Source: Sodalinema lacuna_A
Lineage (GTDB): Bacteria > Cyanobacteriota > Cyanobacteriia > Cyanobacteriales > Geitlerinemataceae
NCBI GenBank assembly: GCA_900149785.2
Contig: FSSI02000024.1
Span: 1-64,000, forward strand
DNA length: 64,000 nucleotides
Direction of reading: 5' to 3'
Below are positions 49,975-59,659 of the stretch, in pieces. Numbering within the stretch: the stretch's first letter is position 1; each line of letters begins with the position of its first letter. The translations under genes were made by a program, and so were the position numbers. A model generated the notes under the pieces. The model was not told where the DNA came from. It made no database searches and was given only the letters and a program-made list of their open reading frames with translations.

Positions 49975-52545
49975 ATGACAAATGCCTTTAAAGCTTGTAT
50001 TCTCTGGCTAATTCTCTGTGTGGGAAGTTTTTGGCTCACCCTAAAGCAGCCAGCACTCTCACACCCCCCATCACCAGCCCCGTCACCGGCCTTGTCCTAT
50101 CACGACACCCTCAGGGAACCTCCTCTGATGGCCCTCGAAGACAACCGTGAGACGGTCACTGACCCCGGCTTAGACTACTATCAACGGGGAGAGTATGTCC
50201 AAGCGATCGCCCTCTGGGAAAGCGCATTAGAGCAAACTCAAAACCGCGAGCATCAGCGACTCTTGCACCGTAACTTAGCCAACGCCTATCAACGACTCGG
50301 TAGCGCCCCGAATATCGCCCTATTTCATTGGGATCGAGTCTTAGAACTGATGCAAGCGAACCCCAATGCTCCGTTACAGGAGTCTGCTCGCGTCCAACAA
50401 GCCCAAATCCAGGTCGAACAAGCCCAACTGTATGATGCAATGGGACAGCATCAGCGGGCCGTTGACTTACTGCAAGAGGCCCTCATCGTCCTCGACGGCG
50501 ATCGCGCCAGTGAACTCGCCGCTCAAGGAGCCTTGGGAAACGCCTATTCTGCCCTCGGCCGCTATCGAGAGGCGATCGACGCCCATGAAACTAGCCTCCG
50601 TTATGCTCAAGCCTTAGAGCAGCCTCACGCCATCGTCACGGCCCTGAGTAACCTCGCCAACGCCCATAGTTTCCGAGCTCGTCGCGCTCGCTACCAAGAA
50701 GAAGTGGCCCGTGAGGAAGGCGAAGACGTAGACGCGCAACAGGCCAACGTCGAATTTGAACGCGATCGCCAAGCCGTGGATCGTCTGCTCAGCCAAAGTC
50801 TCAGCCTGGGGGAACAAGTGGGAGGCTTGAGCCAAATCCGCAGTCTCCTCAATGCTCACCGTCTCCTACAAGAGTTCTTCTCTGAACGCCAAGAGCGCTT
50901 AGACAGCCTCCGAGACACCATTGAACAGCTCGTATCTTCCTTACCCGCATCACGAGATCAGATCTTTGCTCTGATCTACCTCGCCCAAGAGCAACCGCCC
51001 TCCCGCATCAGCCACGCTCAATCCCTCCTCGAAAGAGCCATCCAAACCTCCCGTTCAATTGGCGATCCTCGGGCCGAATCCTTCGCCCTCGGAACTCTCG
51101 GCCAACTCTATGAACAGCATCAACAGTATGAGATTGCCCTGCGGCTGACTCAACAGGCCCAATTCACGGCTCAAGAAATTTCAGCCTTTGATAGTCTCTA
51201 TCGTTGGCAATGGCAAGCGGGCCGCATTTATGACACAACCAACCAACTCAACTTGGCTCTGGAGCAATATCGCGCCGCAACCCGGAGTTTAGACAATCTA
51301 CGAGGAGATTTGATTACCACCAGCCGCGATCTGCAATTTGAATTTCGTGATACGGTTGAACCCGTTTATCGTGAGTTGATTGGGCTACTTCTAAAATCAG
51401 AAACACCTGGAAATACTCAAAACAAACTTGAAGAATCTCTCGATATCTTGGAGCGCCTTAAGTTGGCTGAACTCCGCAACTTTTTCGGAGATGATTGTGT
51501 TGAAATTGCTCAAACTGTTGTCCAGGAGAATGGGCAATTAACCGATGCAAGCGCTGTTATCATTTATAGTATTCTCTTACCAGACTCAACAGTCTTAATC
51601 TTACAAGAAGCCGATGGAACCTTGACCAGTTATCAGGTTGCTCACGCTGGCAAAGAGTTGCAAGATGAGGTGGACAACTTTCGGGATTTACTCGAAAAGC
51701 GAGGAACCAATGAATATCTACGTCCTGCCCAGCGACTCTACGATTGGTTGATTCGTCCCTTAGAGGAAAAATTAGAGGCGATCGCCCCGGAAACCTTGGT
51801 TTTTATTCAAGATGGAGTTTTACGTAAAACGCCGGTGGCAGCTCTCTATAATGGTGAGAATTTTTTGGTTGAATCTTACGCATTGGCGACCACTCCGAGT
51901 TTACGTTTAACCACAACTGGGGACTTTAATCGTCGTGAAAACAACCTTTTAATTGCAGGATTAACCGTTGAGATCCCTCCTTTTGCAGCCTTGAAAAATG
52001 TGGAAGAGGAAGTCAAGGCTGTCCAAGATTTGATGGGAGGATTGACGTTAATGGATGCAGACTTTACGATCGCAAACTTAGAACAAGAACTGACTGAACG
52101 TAGTTATTCAATTGTCCATCTGGCAACCCACGGTCAATTCGGAGTTGATGCCAATAATACCTTTTTGCTTGCCTTTGACGATCGCATTACCATCGAAGCG
52201 ATGGATCAACTACTGCGATCGCGACGGCGTTCAGGCAATAGTCTACAACCCCTGGAATTACTGGTCCTGAGTGCCTGTCAAACGGCCGCCGGAGATAACC
52301 GCTCTGCCCTAGGGATTGGCGGGGTCGCCGTGCGGGCCGGAGCCAAAACCGCCCTAGCCAGTCTCTGGTTCATTAACGATGAAGCCACAGTTTCTCTGAT
52401 TGAAAATTTCTACCAAGAACTACAAAAACCAGGTGTAACCAAAGCTCAAGCCTTACAAGCGGCTCAGAAAAATGCCATTGACAGTTTTGCCTATAATCAC
52501 CCTGGGGTTTGGTCTCCCTTTATTCTCATCGGGACTTGGCGTTGA
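49975..52545 (+). CDS. Secreted TPR-CHAT protease-like protein
   Basis: 856 residues from the ATG at 49975, whose N-terminus is a signal or anchor sequence (ACILWLILCVGSFWLTL). Residues ~60-470 contain about eight TPR-like units (DYYQRGEYVQAIALWESAL, AQGALGNAYSALGRYREAIDAHE). A caspase-like CHAT domain follows, with His in HLATHGQF (about residue 719) and Cys in LSACQTAAG (about 768), then NHPGVWSPFILIGTWR. Such proteins are numerous in cyanobacteria and their targets are unknown. The export signal suggests a role in the periplasm. The TTG at 49933 is a less likely start. Confidence 0.85.
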   Translation: MTNAFKACILWLILCVGSFWLTLKQPALSHPPSPAPSPALSYHDTLREPPLMALEDNRETVTDPGLDYYQRGEYVQAIALWESALEQTQNREHQRLLHRNLANAYQRLGSAPNIALFHWDRVLELMQANPNAPLQESARVQQAQIQVEQAQLYDAMGQHQRAVDLLQEALIVLDGDRASELAAQGALGNAYSALGRYREAIDAHETSLRYAQALEQPHAIVTALSNLANAHSFRARRARYQEEVAREEGEDVDAQQANVEFERDRQAVDRLLSQSLSLGEQVGGLSQIRSLLNAHRLLQEFFSERQERLDSLRDTIEQLVSSLPASRDQIFALIYLAQEQPPSRISHAQSLLERAIQTSRSIGDPRAESFALGTLGQLYEQHQQYEIALRLTQQAQFTAQEISAFDSLYRWQWQAGRIYDTTNQLNLALEQYRAATRSLDNLRGDLITTSRDLQFEFRDTVEPVYRELIGLLLKSETPGNTQNKLEESLDILERLKLAELRNFFGDDCVEIAQTVVQENGQLTDASAVIIYSILLPDSTVLILQEADGTLTSYQVAHAGKELQDEVDNFRDLLEKRGTNEYLRPAQRLYDWLIRPLEEKLEAIAPETLVFIQDGVLRKTPVAALYNGENFLVESYALATTPSLRLTTTGDFNRRENNLLIAGLTVEIPPFAALKNVEEEVKAVQDLMGGLTLMDADFTIANLEQELTERSYSIVHLATHGQFGVDANNTFLLAFDDRITIEAMDQLLRSRRRSGNSLQPLELLVLSACQTAAGDNRSALGIGGVAVRAGAKTALASLWFINDEATVSLIENFYQELQKPGVTKAQALQAAQKNAIDSFAYNHPGVWSPFILIGTWR

Positions 52546-52577
52546 TTGTCACCAGAGAGGAGTTCGAGAGTCGTTCA

Positions 52578-53729
52578 TCAGGGGAATTGGCGCATCAAAA
52601 ACTGTTTTAAGACCATCGCCGTCCAATCAATATCCGCCTCAGTCGTCTCTCGCCCCAACGTCAGACGAATCCCCGCCCGAGCCAGGCGTTCAGGATAGCC
52701 CATAGCCAGAAGAACCCGGCTAGGGGCTAATTTACCGCTATGACAAGCTGAGCCAGAACTGATGGCGATTCCTGCCAGATTTAACTGTCGCACTAAGGCT
52801 TTGCCCGTGACGGGTTTTCCTTGAGCATCATCCAAGTCCACCAAGAAACTGACATGATGGGGTAAACGATGGTGGCGATCGCCGCTAACCTGTAAACTCC
52901 AAACCCCCGCCAATTGCTCAAAGAGGCGATCGCGTAACCCCGCCAACCGCCGCGCCTCACTCTCCAATTCCGCCTTGGCCAACGTCGCCGCCACCCCAAA
53001 GCCAACAAGATTGGCAACCGCCTCCGTCCCCGATCGCCGCCCCGCCTCCTGTCCACCCCCGGCCAACAGAGGTGCCAGAGACACTCCCGGACGAACATAC
53101 AACGCCCCTGCCCCTTTGGGGCCATAGAGCTTATGACTCGACAGAGATAACAAATCAACGCCCAACGCTGCCACATCCAGGGGCAATCGTCCTGCCACTT
53201 GAACGGCATCGGTATGAAACAAGACCCCATGCTGGCCAGCGATGGCCGCCAGAGCTTCAATGGGTTGTAAGGTTCCGACCTCACTTTGTCCATAAATGAC
53301 CGAGATCAAGCGCGTCTCAGGGCGAATGGCCGCCTCTAACCCTTGCGGATCAACCCGTCCTTGCCCATTCACCGGCAAATAGGTGACCTGCCATCCTTGG
53401 CGTTCTAACTGCTGAGCCGGTTGGGCGATCGCCGCATGTTCAACACTCGAAATAATCAGATGTCCGGGTTGCTCAAGCCGTTGCGTCACCCCCATTAGCG
53501 CCAGATTATTAGCCTCAGTGCCGCCACTGGTAAAGATAATCGATTCCGGGGGAGCTGCGATGAGATCGGCCACCTGAAATCGAGCCGTTTCCAACGCTGT
53601 GGCTGCTGTTTCTCCCCAATGATGAAGACTTGAAGGATTGCCCCACGCCTGGTTCAGTGACTGCATCATCGCCTCAATCGCTTCTGGGCGTGTTGGCGTG
53701 GTGGCGCTATGGTCTAAGTAAATTTGCAT
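52578..53729 (-). CDS. Cysteine desulfurase (NifS/IscS family)
   Basis: 383 residues. It is a PLP enzyme delivering sulfur from cysteine for Fe-S clusters and other cofactors. Segments are YLDHSATTPTRPEA, NPSSLHHWG, FTSGGTEANNLAL, HAAI, the Schiff-base Lys in SLSSHKLYGPKGAG, RRSGTEAVANLVGFG and the active Cys loop SSGSACHSG. It is the NifS/IscS type, not SufS. ATG at 53729 (MQIYLDHS) is preferred over 53744. It lies 68 bp after thrB on the same strand. Confidence 0.88.
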   Translation of the reverse strand: MQIYLDHSATTPTRPEAIEAMMQSLNQAWGNPSSLHHWGETAATALETARFQVADLIAAPPESIIFTSGGTEANNLALMGVTQRLEQPGHLIISSVEHAAIAQPAQQLERQGWQVTYLPVNGQGRVDPQGLEAAIRPETRLISVIYGQSEVGTLQPIEALAAIAGQHGVLFHTDAVQVAGRLPLDVAALGVDLLSLSSHKLYGPKGAGALYVRPGVSLAPLLAGGGQEAGRRSGTEAVANLVGFGVAATLAKAELESEARRLAGLRDRLFEQLAGVWSLQVSGDRHHRLPHHVSFLVDLDDAQGKPVTGKALVRQLNLAGIAISSGSACHSGKLAPSRVLLAMGYPERLARAGIRLTLGRETTEADIDWTAMVLKQFLMRQFP

Positions 53730-53797
53730 GGGGACATCTCCCAATACTCCCGATTCTGTTAACCTCCCTTCTAGGCTATCGCACGGCCTCGGGTGCG

Positions 53798-54742
53798 CTA
53801 GTCAACGGATTGACAAATGGTGGCCCCGTGGCGATCTAACTGGAGCGATCGCACCGTGACGGGAGTTTTCTGCGTCTGCCAGGCCTGTTCCATCGCCGCC
53901 ACCACCGTCGAAGCCGTCGCCGTCGAGGCTAACGCCAGTAGCGTTGGCCCCGCACCACTAATGGCCAACCCATAAGCCCCCGCCTTGATCGCCGCCTCAT
54001 GAACCCTCCCATACCCAGGAATCAACTGCTTACGATAGGGTTGATGGACTCGATCCTGCATTCCGACCCGTAGGCGATCGCCATCTCCGGTTTCGAGGCC
54101 TTTCACCAACAGGGCCAAATGAGCCGTATTAAAGACCACATCCGCGCGGCAATAGTCCTGGGGGAGAACTTGTCGAGCCGCCGCCGTCGAAAGTTCAAAA
54201 TGGGGAATCGCCACAATCGGGACAATATCCGAATCCCAGGCGATCGCACAATGTAGCCAATCCTGGTCATCACTGGCCGCCAACTGACAGCCTCCCAACA
54301 GAGCCGGAACCACATTATCGGGATGGCCTTCGAGGTCGATCGCCATACGCATCAACGCTTGAGGACTCAGGGGATTACCCGCCCAATGATTCGCACCGAG
54401 AAGCCCGCCGACGATCGCCGTGGCGGAACTGCCCAACCCTCGGGCTAAAGGGACTCCCAACTCAATCTCTAGGGTCAGACTCGGTGGCGTTTGTCCGAGG
54501 GACTCAAATAACTGACAAAAGACCTGATAAACCAAATTTTCTGCCCCCGTTGCCACCCGTGCCGCCTCCTCACCTCGCACAGAAATCTTGAGCCCAGACC
54601 GTGAGCCAGCCTGATCCCCAGGCCCATCAGCGGGCAAAAAGGAAAACCGATTATATAACGACAGCGCCGCCCCTAAACAGTCGAAACCGGGTCCGAGGTT
54701 TGCCGTAGTAGCCGGGACGGTGACAGTAAACGGATGAAGCAT
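53798..54742 (-). CDS. thrB: Homoserine kinase
   Basis: 314 residues. It is a GHMP-family kinase phosphorylating homoserine in threonine synthesis. FTVTVPATTANLGPGFDCLG at the N-terminus, the ATP-binding GVPLARGLGSSATAIVGG near residues 93-110, EGHPDNVVPALLGG and AISGAGPTLLAL near the C-terminus are diagnostic. The start ATG at 54742 is clear. It precedes the cysteine desulfurase on the same strand; the two are not functionally linked. Confidence 0.9.
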   Translation of the reverse strand: MLHPFTVTVPATTANLGPGFDCLGAALSLYNRFSFLPADGPGDQAGSRSGLKISVRGEEAARVATGAENLVYQVFCQLFESLGQTPPSLTLEIELGVPLARGLGSSATAIVGGLLGANHWAGNPLSPQALMRMAIDLEGHPDNVVPALLGGCQLAASDDQDWLHCAIAWDSDIVPIVAIPHFELSTAAARQVLPQDYCRADVVFNTAHLALLVKGLETGDGDRLRVGMQDRVHQPYRKQLIPGYGRVHEAAIKAGAYGLAISGAGPTLLALASTATASTVVAAMEQAWQTQKTPVTVRSLQLDRHGATICQSVD

Positions 54743-54874
54743 TCAGGTGGATAACAGGGAATTGGCGAACAGGGGAGGGGCGATGGCCTCGGGTCTAACT
54801 CGGCGATCGCCAGATGAGAGAATTCTATCCTAGAGCGGGGCCATCTCAGGGCCGCCCTTAGACTGAACGAGGGC

Positions 54875-56266
54875 TTAAACTTGAACCGCTTGGTTGCCCT
54901 TGAGCAAGTTAGCGCGATGTTTAGCCAGTTCTAACACCCCCTGAGTAATGATTTGCACCACATCCACGCGTCCTTGGCGCAGAAAGCGGTGTTGCAAGAA
55001 GTGTTCAGCGGGCAACTCTCCCTTGAGAAATTCCTTAGAGGCCGCCAACAACTCCGTGACACAATCAAAGCCGACCGATTCGATGATAAACGTCGCTAAG
55101 GGAGAATTTTTCAAATCGTAAGCCGACTCACGAGTCCGACCTTGGCTGAGCAGTTGTAGGACTTCAGCTTCCCGTTGCGTCGAGGGGGGACAGTCATTGG
55201 ACAGATGGGGCAAGAACTCAGCCAAGGCCGGAGTTTTGACCCCAACTTCGGGAAACTCACCCATCATCGTCGAAATATGCACATTGCGCCCAAGACGATA
55301 GGAGAGGGCTTCGAGGACGGCGATGGTAATCAGTTTCACCCCCAGGTACAACTGAGCGGTTTCCAGGTTTTTGCGCGTACGTTCGACTAAACCGGCGTAG
55401 GTGTCATCATCGGGTTCACCGCGATACTGACTAAACACCACTTCCGGCTTGAGGAAGTTGATGAACCCTTCCATTTTCTGAATTGAACGCCGATAGCCCC
55501 GTACCGTATAGGAATTGGCGCTAATGAGTTCGTGATTGGTTTCTGGGAGGAGATTCCAGGTGTTATCTAAAAATTCAGCCGAGTTGGGCAGGGCGAAGTT
55601 TTCCACATCCCGATTGGCTAACCGTACGGCCCGTTTCACGGCGTCGTAGATCTCGTGATCTTGCCAATCGAGGTCAAACTGTTCGCGCGTGCGATGGAGA
55701 TTCTGTTCGAGGCGATCGCTGGCAGTCCACCCCTCGGCCGAGACGCCTCTAAAGGGGATTGTTGCTTCGATGCAGGCGGCGATTCGCACCAGATCTCCCA
55801 GGGATAAGAACGGTTCTAGGGCTTTGCTGGCAATGACCGCACTGAGAAACTCATTTTGTCCTCGGAAGGGATCGAGGACTTGTTCAGGAACAAAACCAAA
55901 GACCGACAAGACCATCAGGAAACTTCCGTCGTCGGGAAGCAAGTTAGCCGGAAGAATCGATAACTTACCGTTAAGTTCTTCGATATAGGGGGAGATATAG
56001 CGGCTAACGTTGAGGTTAATGCCTGAATCGACTTGAACGTACACTAAATCATGAAACAGTGCCGACAAGACTTCAATGGGGTCACTCGACCCTCCAACCT
56101 CAAAAATATGGGATGGCGTATGGAAATACCGCCATTGTCCCGTCATCGCTTGTACGATCAATGACGCGATGGGTTCGATTTCCTCCATCGGTGGGGGGGC
56201 CGCCAGTTCCGAAATTGAGCCGACTAGGCTGTCCAGGCAGCGTTGGTAAGCAACTTCTAGCTCCAT
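54875..56266 (-). CDS. HD-like domain protein, unknown
   Basis: 463 residues from the ATG at 56266, which has GAGGG five bases ahead; the frame from 56350 lacks this. HTPSHIFEV near residues 49-57 and ALFHDLVYV near 69-77 supply His and His-Asp residues in the arrangement of HD-superfamily phosphohydrolases. A later conserved-looking region contains TASDRLEQNLHR and DAVKRAVRLANRDVENF. The substrate is not known. No membrane segment. The family appears restricted to cyanobacteria as far as I recall. Confidence 0.65.
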   Translation of the reverse strand: MELEVAYQRCLDSLVGSISELAAPPPMEEIEPIASLIVQAMTGQWRYFHTPSHIFEVGGSSDPIEVLSALFHDLVYVQVDSGINLNVSRYISPYIEELNGKLSILPANLLPDDGSFLMVLSVFGFVPEQVLDPFRGQNEFLSAVIASKALEPFLSLGDLVRIAACIEATIPFRGVSAEGWTASDRLEQNLHRTREQFDLDWQDHEIYDAVKRAVRLANRDVENFALPNSAEFLDNTWNLLPETNHELISANSYTVRGYRRSIQKMEGFINFLKPEVVFSQYRGEPDDDTYAGLVERTRKNLETAQLYLGVKLITIAVLEALSYRLGRNVHISTMMGEFPEVGVKTPALAEFLPHLSNDCPPSTQREAEVLQLLSQGRTRESAYDLKNSPLATFIIESVGFDCVTELLAASKEFLKGELPAEHFLQHRFLRQGRVDVVQIITQGVLELAKHRANLLKGNQAVQV

Positions 56267-56396
56267 CAATCCCTCGTGTTGTTTCCCTGATTCCCGTATG
56301 TGGGGTTGCAAACGACCGAAATTGTCGATGCACCTATTATCTGCCAGCATAACCTGAAGCCCGACCTGTTGCCGAAATTGTTCAGGATTGATTTCA

Positions 56397-56984
56397 ATGG
56401 ACTTGACACCAATAACGCCATTTTCCGCTAAATTTTCTGCTCAGCCTGATTTGGAACCGACCATGTCTCTAGATAATGAAGCCTCCGTCAGCGATCTCCT
56501 CTCCCGTCAAGAGGAGTTGACAATCCAACTGCAATCGTTGCAAGAACATCTTAGCCGTCTTGTGCCTCAACTTGAAGAGGCCCAAGCCCAGGCTCAAAAG
56601 CCCCCCGAGAAACCCCAGGGAACCTCCCCTGAGACTCTGTTAGCCTCTGCGACCCAAGCGGCCTTGGCTCGCTATGAGTGGAAGGCGAAACTCGAGGGCT
56701 TAGAGGTGGCGATCGCCTGGACGCAAGAGCAAATTCATGAGAAAGCCGATCAACTCGATACCCTAGAAGCGACCTTGGCTGAAGCTGAACGCCGTCAGGA
56801 ACAGACGCTTCAGGCTCGTGAAGGGGTTGCTGAGTTAAATGGGGCCATCGCCGAGATCAAACGCCAGTTAATTGAGTTGAAGGGCCAGGGCTGTTTACAC
56901 CTGTATACCGTCAACTTGCCCGAATTTTCCCTCGATGAACAGGGCCAGATTCAGGTTCGGCCCCATTCTTTCCGGATTCAATGA
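56397..56984 (+). CDS. Coiled-coil protein, unknown
   Basis: About 195 residues from the ATG at 56397; an ATG at 56463 (MSLDNEASVSDLLSRQEE) is an equally reasonable start. Nearly all of residues 35-165 is heptad-patterned coiled coil rich in Glu, Gln, Ala and Leu (LTIQLQSLQEHLSRLVPQLEEA, VAIAWTQEQIHEKADQL, GVAELNGAIAEIKRQLIELKG). The last ~30 residues look like short strands. No family recognised. It is divergent from the HD-like gene with a ~130-bp gap. Confidence 0.6.
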   Translation: MDLTPITPFSAKFSAQPDLEPTMSLDNEASVSDLLSRQEELTIQLQSLQEHLSRLVPQLEEAQAQAQKPPEKPQGTSPETLLASATQAALARYEWKAKLEGLEVAIAWTQEQIHEKADQLDTLEATLAEAERRQEQTLQAREGVAELNGAIAEIKRQLIELKGQGCLHLYTVNLPEFSLDEQGQIQVRPHSFRIQ

Positions 56985-57207
56985 GCCATCCGGGGTCGAG
57001 TATGGCAGCGGGGAAACTCCGGTACGCTAAGTTAGGGCCGGGTTCGGCGATCGCGATCTCGAAGCCTCACCCCCAGCCGAGTCCATCACGCCAATCGGTC
57101 AGGGAGCTTTGACAATTGATCTCGGTTGGATCTCAGTTCGAGATCCAGAACATCTGGGATAAATGGTCAAAAGACATTAGCATGGGAAAAACTTTACATT
57201 TCAATTT

Positions 57208-58806
57208 ATGAATGTTCGGGCAGGAACTCTCCTAAATAACGGGAAATATGCCATCGAAGCCACACTCGGTCAGGGCTATTTCGGGGCAACCTATCGGGCG
57301 ACCCACGGTCAACTCTGGCAACCCGTGATTCTTAAAAGCCTTGGGGATAGCCTTTTGAGCCATCCTAACCGGAATGAATTTGCCCGCCAGTTTGTTGAGC
57401 AGGCGCGACAGTTGGCCCGTTGTCAACATCCCAACATCCCTCGGGTGTTGGACTTATTTGAAGAACAGGGCCAGCCCTTTCTGGTGCTTGACTATATTTC
57501 TGGAACCAGCCTCAAAGATCTCGTTGACCGCCAGGGACGGCGATCGCCCCAGGCCACATTGACTTATCTGCAACAACTGGCCACAGCAGTTGAGGTTCTA
57601 CATCATCAGGGGCTATTGCACCGGGATCTTAAGCCCGAACATAGTTTGCAGGTTTCAGGGAGCGATCGCCTTGTCTTAATTGAAGTGGGATTAACCCGAG
57701 ATTTAACCACCGGAGCCGGACAAACCTACAGCGGGTTACTCTCACCGGGTTATGCTGCCCCCGAACAGTACAGTGGTGCCACCTCCAGCCCCGCCACCGA
57801 TGTCTATTCCTTAGCCGCTACCGGTTACTACCTGCTCACGGGCCAACCGCCGGCTAGCGCCCCCCTACGCGATCGCGTTCCCCTCTCCCCTCTCAGTGAC
57901 GGGAGTCCCTTAGGAGACGCCTTAGAAGAGGCGATCGTTCGAGGACTCGATCTCAATCCGGAAACCCGTCCAGCCACCATTCGTGACTGGTGCGCTTGGT
58001 TACCGGATGCCACAGGGATCGTCACCACCAACGCTAAACGTCCTCAACTTGCACCAGCGAGCCATCTCACTCCCCCTTCAGAGTCAACGGAGGTTCGGCC
58101 AATTTTCCAACGGCCTTGGGTTCCCGCTCTATTTGCCACCACTTCTGTCGTAGCCGCGATCGGCGGGGCCGCCGCCATGATGAACTTTCGCAGTGCCATG
58201 AGCAGTGTGCCTCAGTCCGAGCCAGTCGAGCGATCCCAGACCCGCCCCAGGGCCGCTGACGCTCCTCGCTTACGCCAAGGACCTCATGGGTTGAGCCGTC
58301 AGGAGTCCGACGATCCCATCCTGGAAGTGGATGCCTGGACTCCGATTCAGCCCGCTCCTGACGCTGAATACACCGACAACCCCTGGCAAGAGGATCGACC
58401 CGCTCGACATAACGGCTCCTCCTGGTCGAATTCAAGTTCCGAGTCGGTTCGAGGCAATCAGCCAGAGACGTATACCGATACCTATCAAGACTCCAATCAG
58501 ACTCGCTACAACGATTACAACAACTACGACGACGACTACAACGATTACAACAGCAATGGCTATGACGATGGGTATTCCGATGAGGATTCCTACGCTGATG
58601 ATGACTCCCTACTCTCGGATAAGACGTTTACCGAAGAACGGACAACGGATGAACCCATCTGGTCTGAGCCGGTACCGGAGTCGTTAGAACGCCCTTGGGG
58701 GCAAGAAAACACCAGGGAGCATGAGTCAGATGCAAAACTCATGCCCCCCTCCCGAGAGGACTCCTGGAACCGCGACTATCACAAAGGGTTAACGTCTCCC
58801 TCCTAG
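57208..58806 (+). CDS. Ser/Thr kinase-like membrane protein with altered catalytic residues
   Basis: 532 residues. The kinase fold occupies ~12-268: Gly-rich loop LGQGYFGATY, Lys 43 in VILKSL, the catalytic loop HRDLKPEH at 138-145 and the APE-like AAPEQYSG. Two metal-binding residues differ from consensus: Asn of HRDxKPxN is His 145, and the DFG Asp is Glu in EVG at 159-161. A single membrane helix lies near 304-325, followed by a ~200-residue acidic, Asn/Tyr/Asp-rich disordered tail. It may be a pseudokinase or a weak kinase. A 15-bp tandem repeat starts at the stop codon. Confidence 0.82.
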   Translation: MNVRAGTLLNNGKYAIEATLGQGYFGATYRATHGQLWQPVILKSLGDSLLSHPNRNEFARQFVEQARQLARCQHPNIPRVLDLFEEQGQPFLVLDYISGTSLKDLVDRQGRRSPQATLTYLQQLATAVEVLHHQGLLHRDLKPEHSLQVSGSDRLVLIEVGLTRDLTTGAGQTYSGLLSPGYAAPEQYSGATSSPATDVYSLAATGYYLLTGQPPASAPLRDRVPLSPLSDGSPLGDALEEAIVRGLDLNPETRPATIRDWCAWLPDATGIVTTNAKRPQLAPASHLTPPSESTEVRPIFQRPWVPALFATTSVVAAIGGAAAMMNFRSAMSSVPQSEPVERSQTRPRAADAPRLRQGPHGLSRQESDDPILEVDAWTPIQPAPDAEYTDNPWQEDRPARHNGSSWSNSSSESVRGNQPETYTDTYQDSNQTRYNDYNNYDDDYNDYNSNGYDDGYSDEDSYADDDSLLSDKTFTEERTTDEPIWSEPVPESLERPWGQENTREHESDAKLMPPSREDSWNRDYHKGLTSPS

Positions 58807-58885
58807 GTCTGTCTCGGCAAGGTCTGTCTCGGCAAGGTCTGTCTCGGCAAGGTCTGTCTCGGCAAGGTCTGTCTCGGCAAGGTCT
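58806..58885. repeat. 15-bp tandem repeat
   Basis: Five exact units of GGTCTGTCTCGGCAA plus a partial sixth, beginning at the last base of the kinase-like gene. No spacers, so it is not a CRISPR array. Confidence 0.9.
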
Positions 58886-59014
58886 AGTATGAGTCCTGGA
58901 AAACCCGTTCACTCAGGATATCGTTCCCACAAAGATACGCCCCGATGGGATTTCTGGGCCACCCTAAAGGTTCCCCTCTTGAGAGGGAGGCCCGGACGGC
59001 GGTGTGGGTTATCC

Positions 59015-59119
59015 CTCTTGCCCCTTGCCTCTTGCCTCTTGCCTCTTGCCCCTTGCCCCTTGCCTCTTGCCTCTTGCCCCTTGCCTCTTGCCTCTTGCCC
59101 CTTGCCCCTTGCCTCTTGC
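59015..59119. repeat. Heptamer tandem repeat, 15 units
   Basis: Fifteen contiguous heptamers, CTCTTGC or CCCTTGC, in mixed order, between the kinase-like gene and the small gene at 59191. This is the longest tract of this repeat family in the window. Confidence 0.9.
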
Positions 59120-59190
59120 CTCTCTTACCTTCCCCAACCCAAGAGAACTGCTATAATTTTGTTAAGGAAGCTTAATAATCAAACCCACAC

Positions 59191-59520
59191 ATGAGTAAAT
59201 CCCCGGTTCACGCCTTTTTCGTCGGTCGTATCCTCGCAGAAGAAATCGGCGCCGTCCTAGAGCGGACAATCTCCAACTCTCTCAGTGCCTTTGGTCAGTT
59301 TGATGCTGAACAGCGCGAGAACCTGCGTCAGTTCTCCGAGCGAGTGGTTGAACGGGCCGAGCGGGTTGAGTCGGATCGCAGCCCCTCTGGCTCTTCTAGC
59401 AGTAGTCGTGCCGTGTCAACGGATCAGGACTTACAAGCCTTGATTGATGGCTTGCGTGCCGAAATTGCCCAGTTACGGTCTGAGTTACAACGCTACCGTA
59501 ATACCAGTGGCAACGACTAA
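59191..59520 (+). CDS. Small helical protein, DUF6825-like
   Basis: 109 residues. The N-terminal half (VHAFFVGRILAEEIGAVLERTISNSL, FGQFDAEQRENLRQFSERVVERAER) matches a small cyanobacterial and plastid family (DUF6825) that I remember only by this pattern. A Ser-rich linker follows, then a C-terminal coiled coil (LQALIDGLRAEIAQLRSELQRYR). It has no membrane segment. The ABC1-kinase gene follows, possibly overlapping it if a GTG start near 59509 is used, so an operon is likely. Confidence 0.6.
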   Translation: MSKSPVHAFFVGRILAEEIGAVLERTISNSLSAFGQFDAEQRENLRQFSERVVERAERVESDRSPSGSSSSSRAVSTDQDLQALIDGLRAEIAQLRSELQRYRNTSGND

Positions 59521-59659
59521 CGCCACCGATTCCCCCTCCCCATCTACCCGCCAACTTCATCGAGAACGTCGAGTGTCTGCTCTGTCTGAGGACTCCTTGC
59601 CCCAATCGACCCACCCTGAGCGATCGCCACGAACGGATCGCTCTTTGAGTGATCATCAC

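Noticed and set aside
58806..59119. Possible CRISPR array
   Set aside because: Repeats are contiguous 15-mers and heptamers with no spacers, and no cas genes are nearby.
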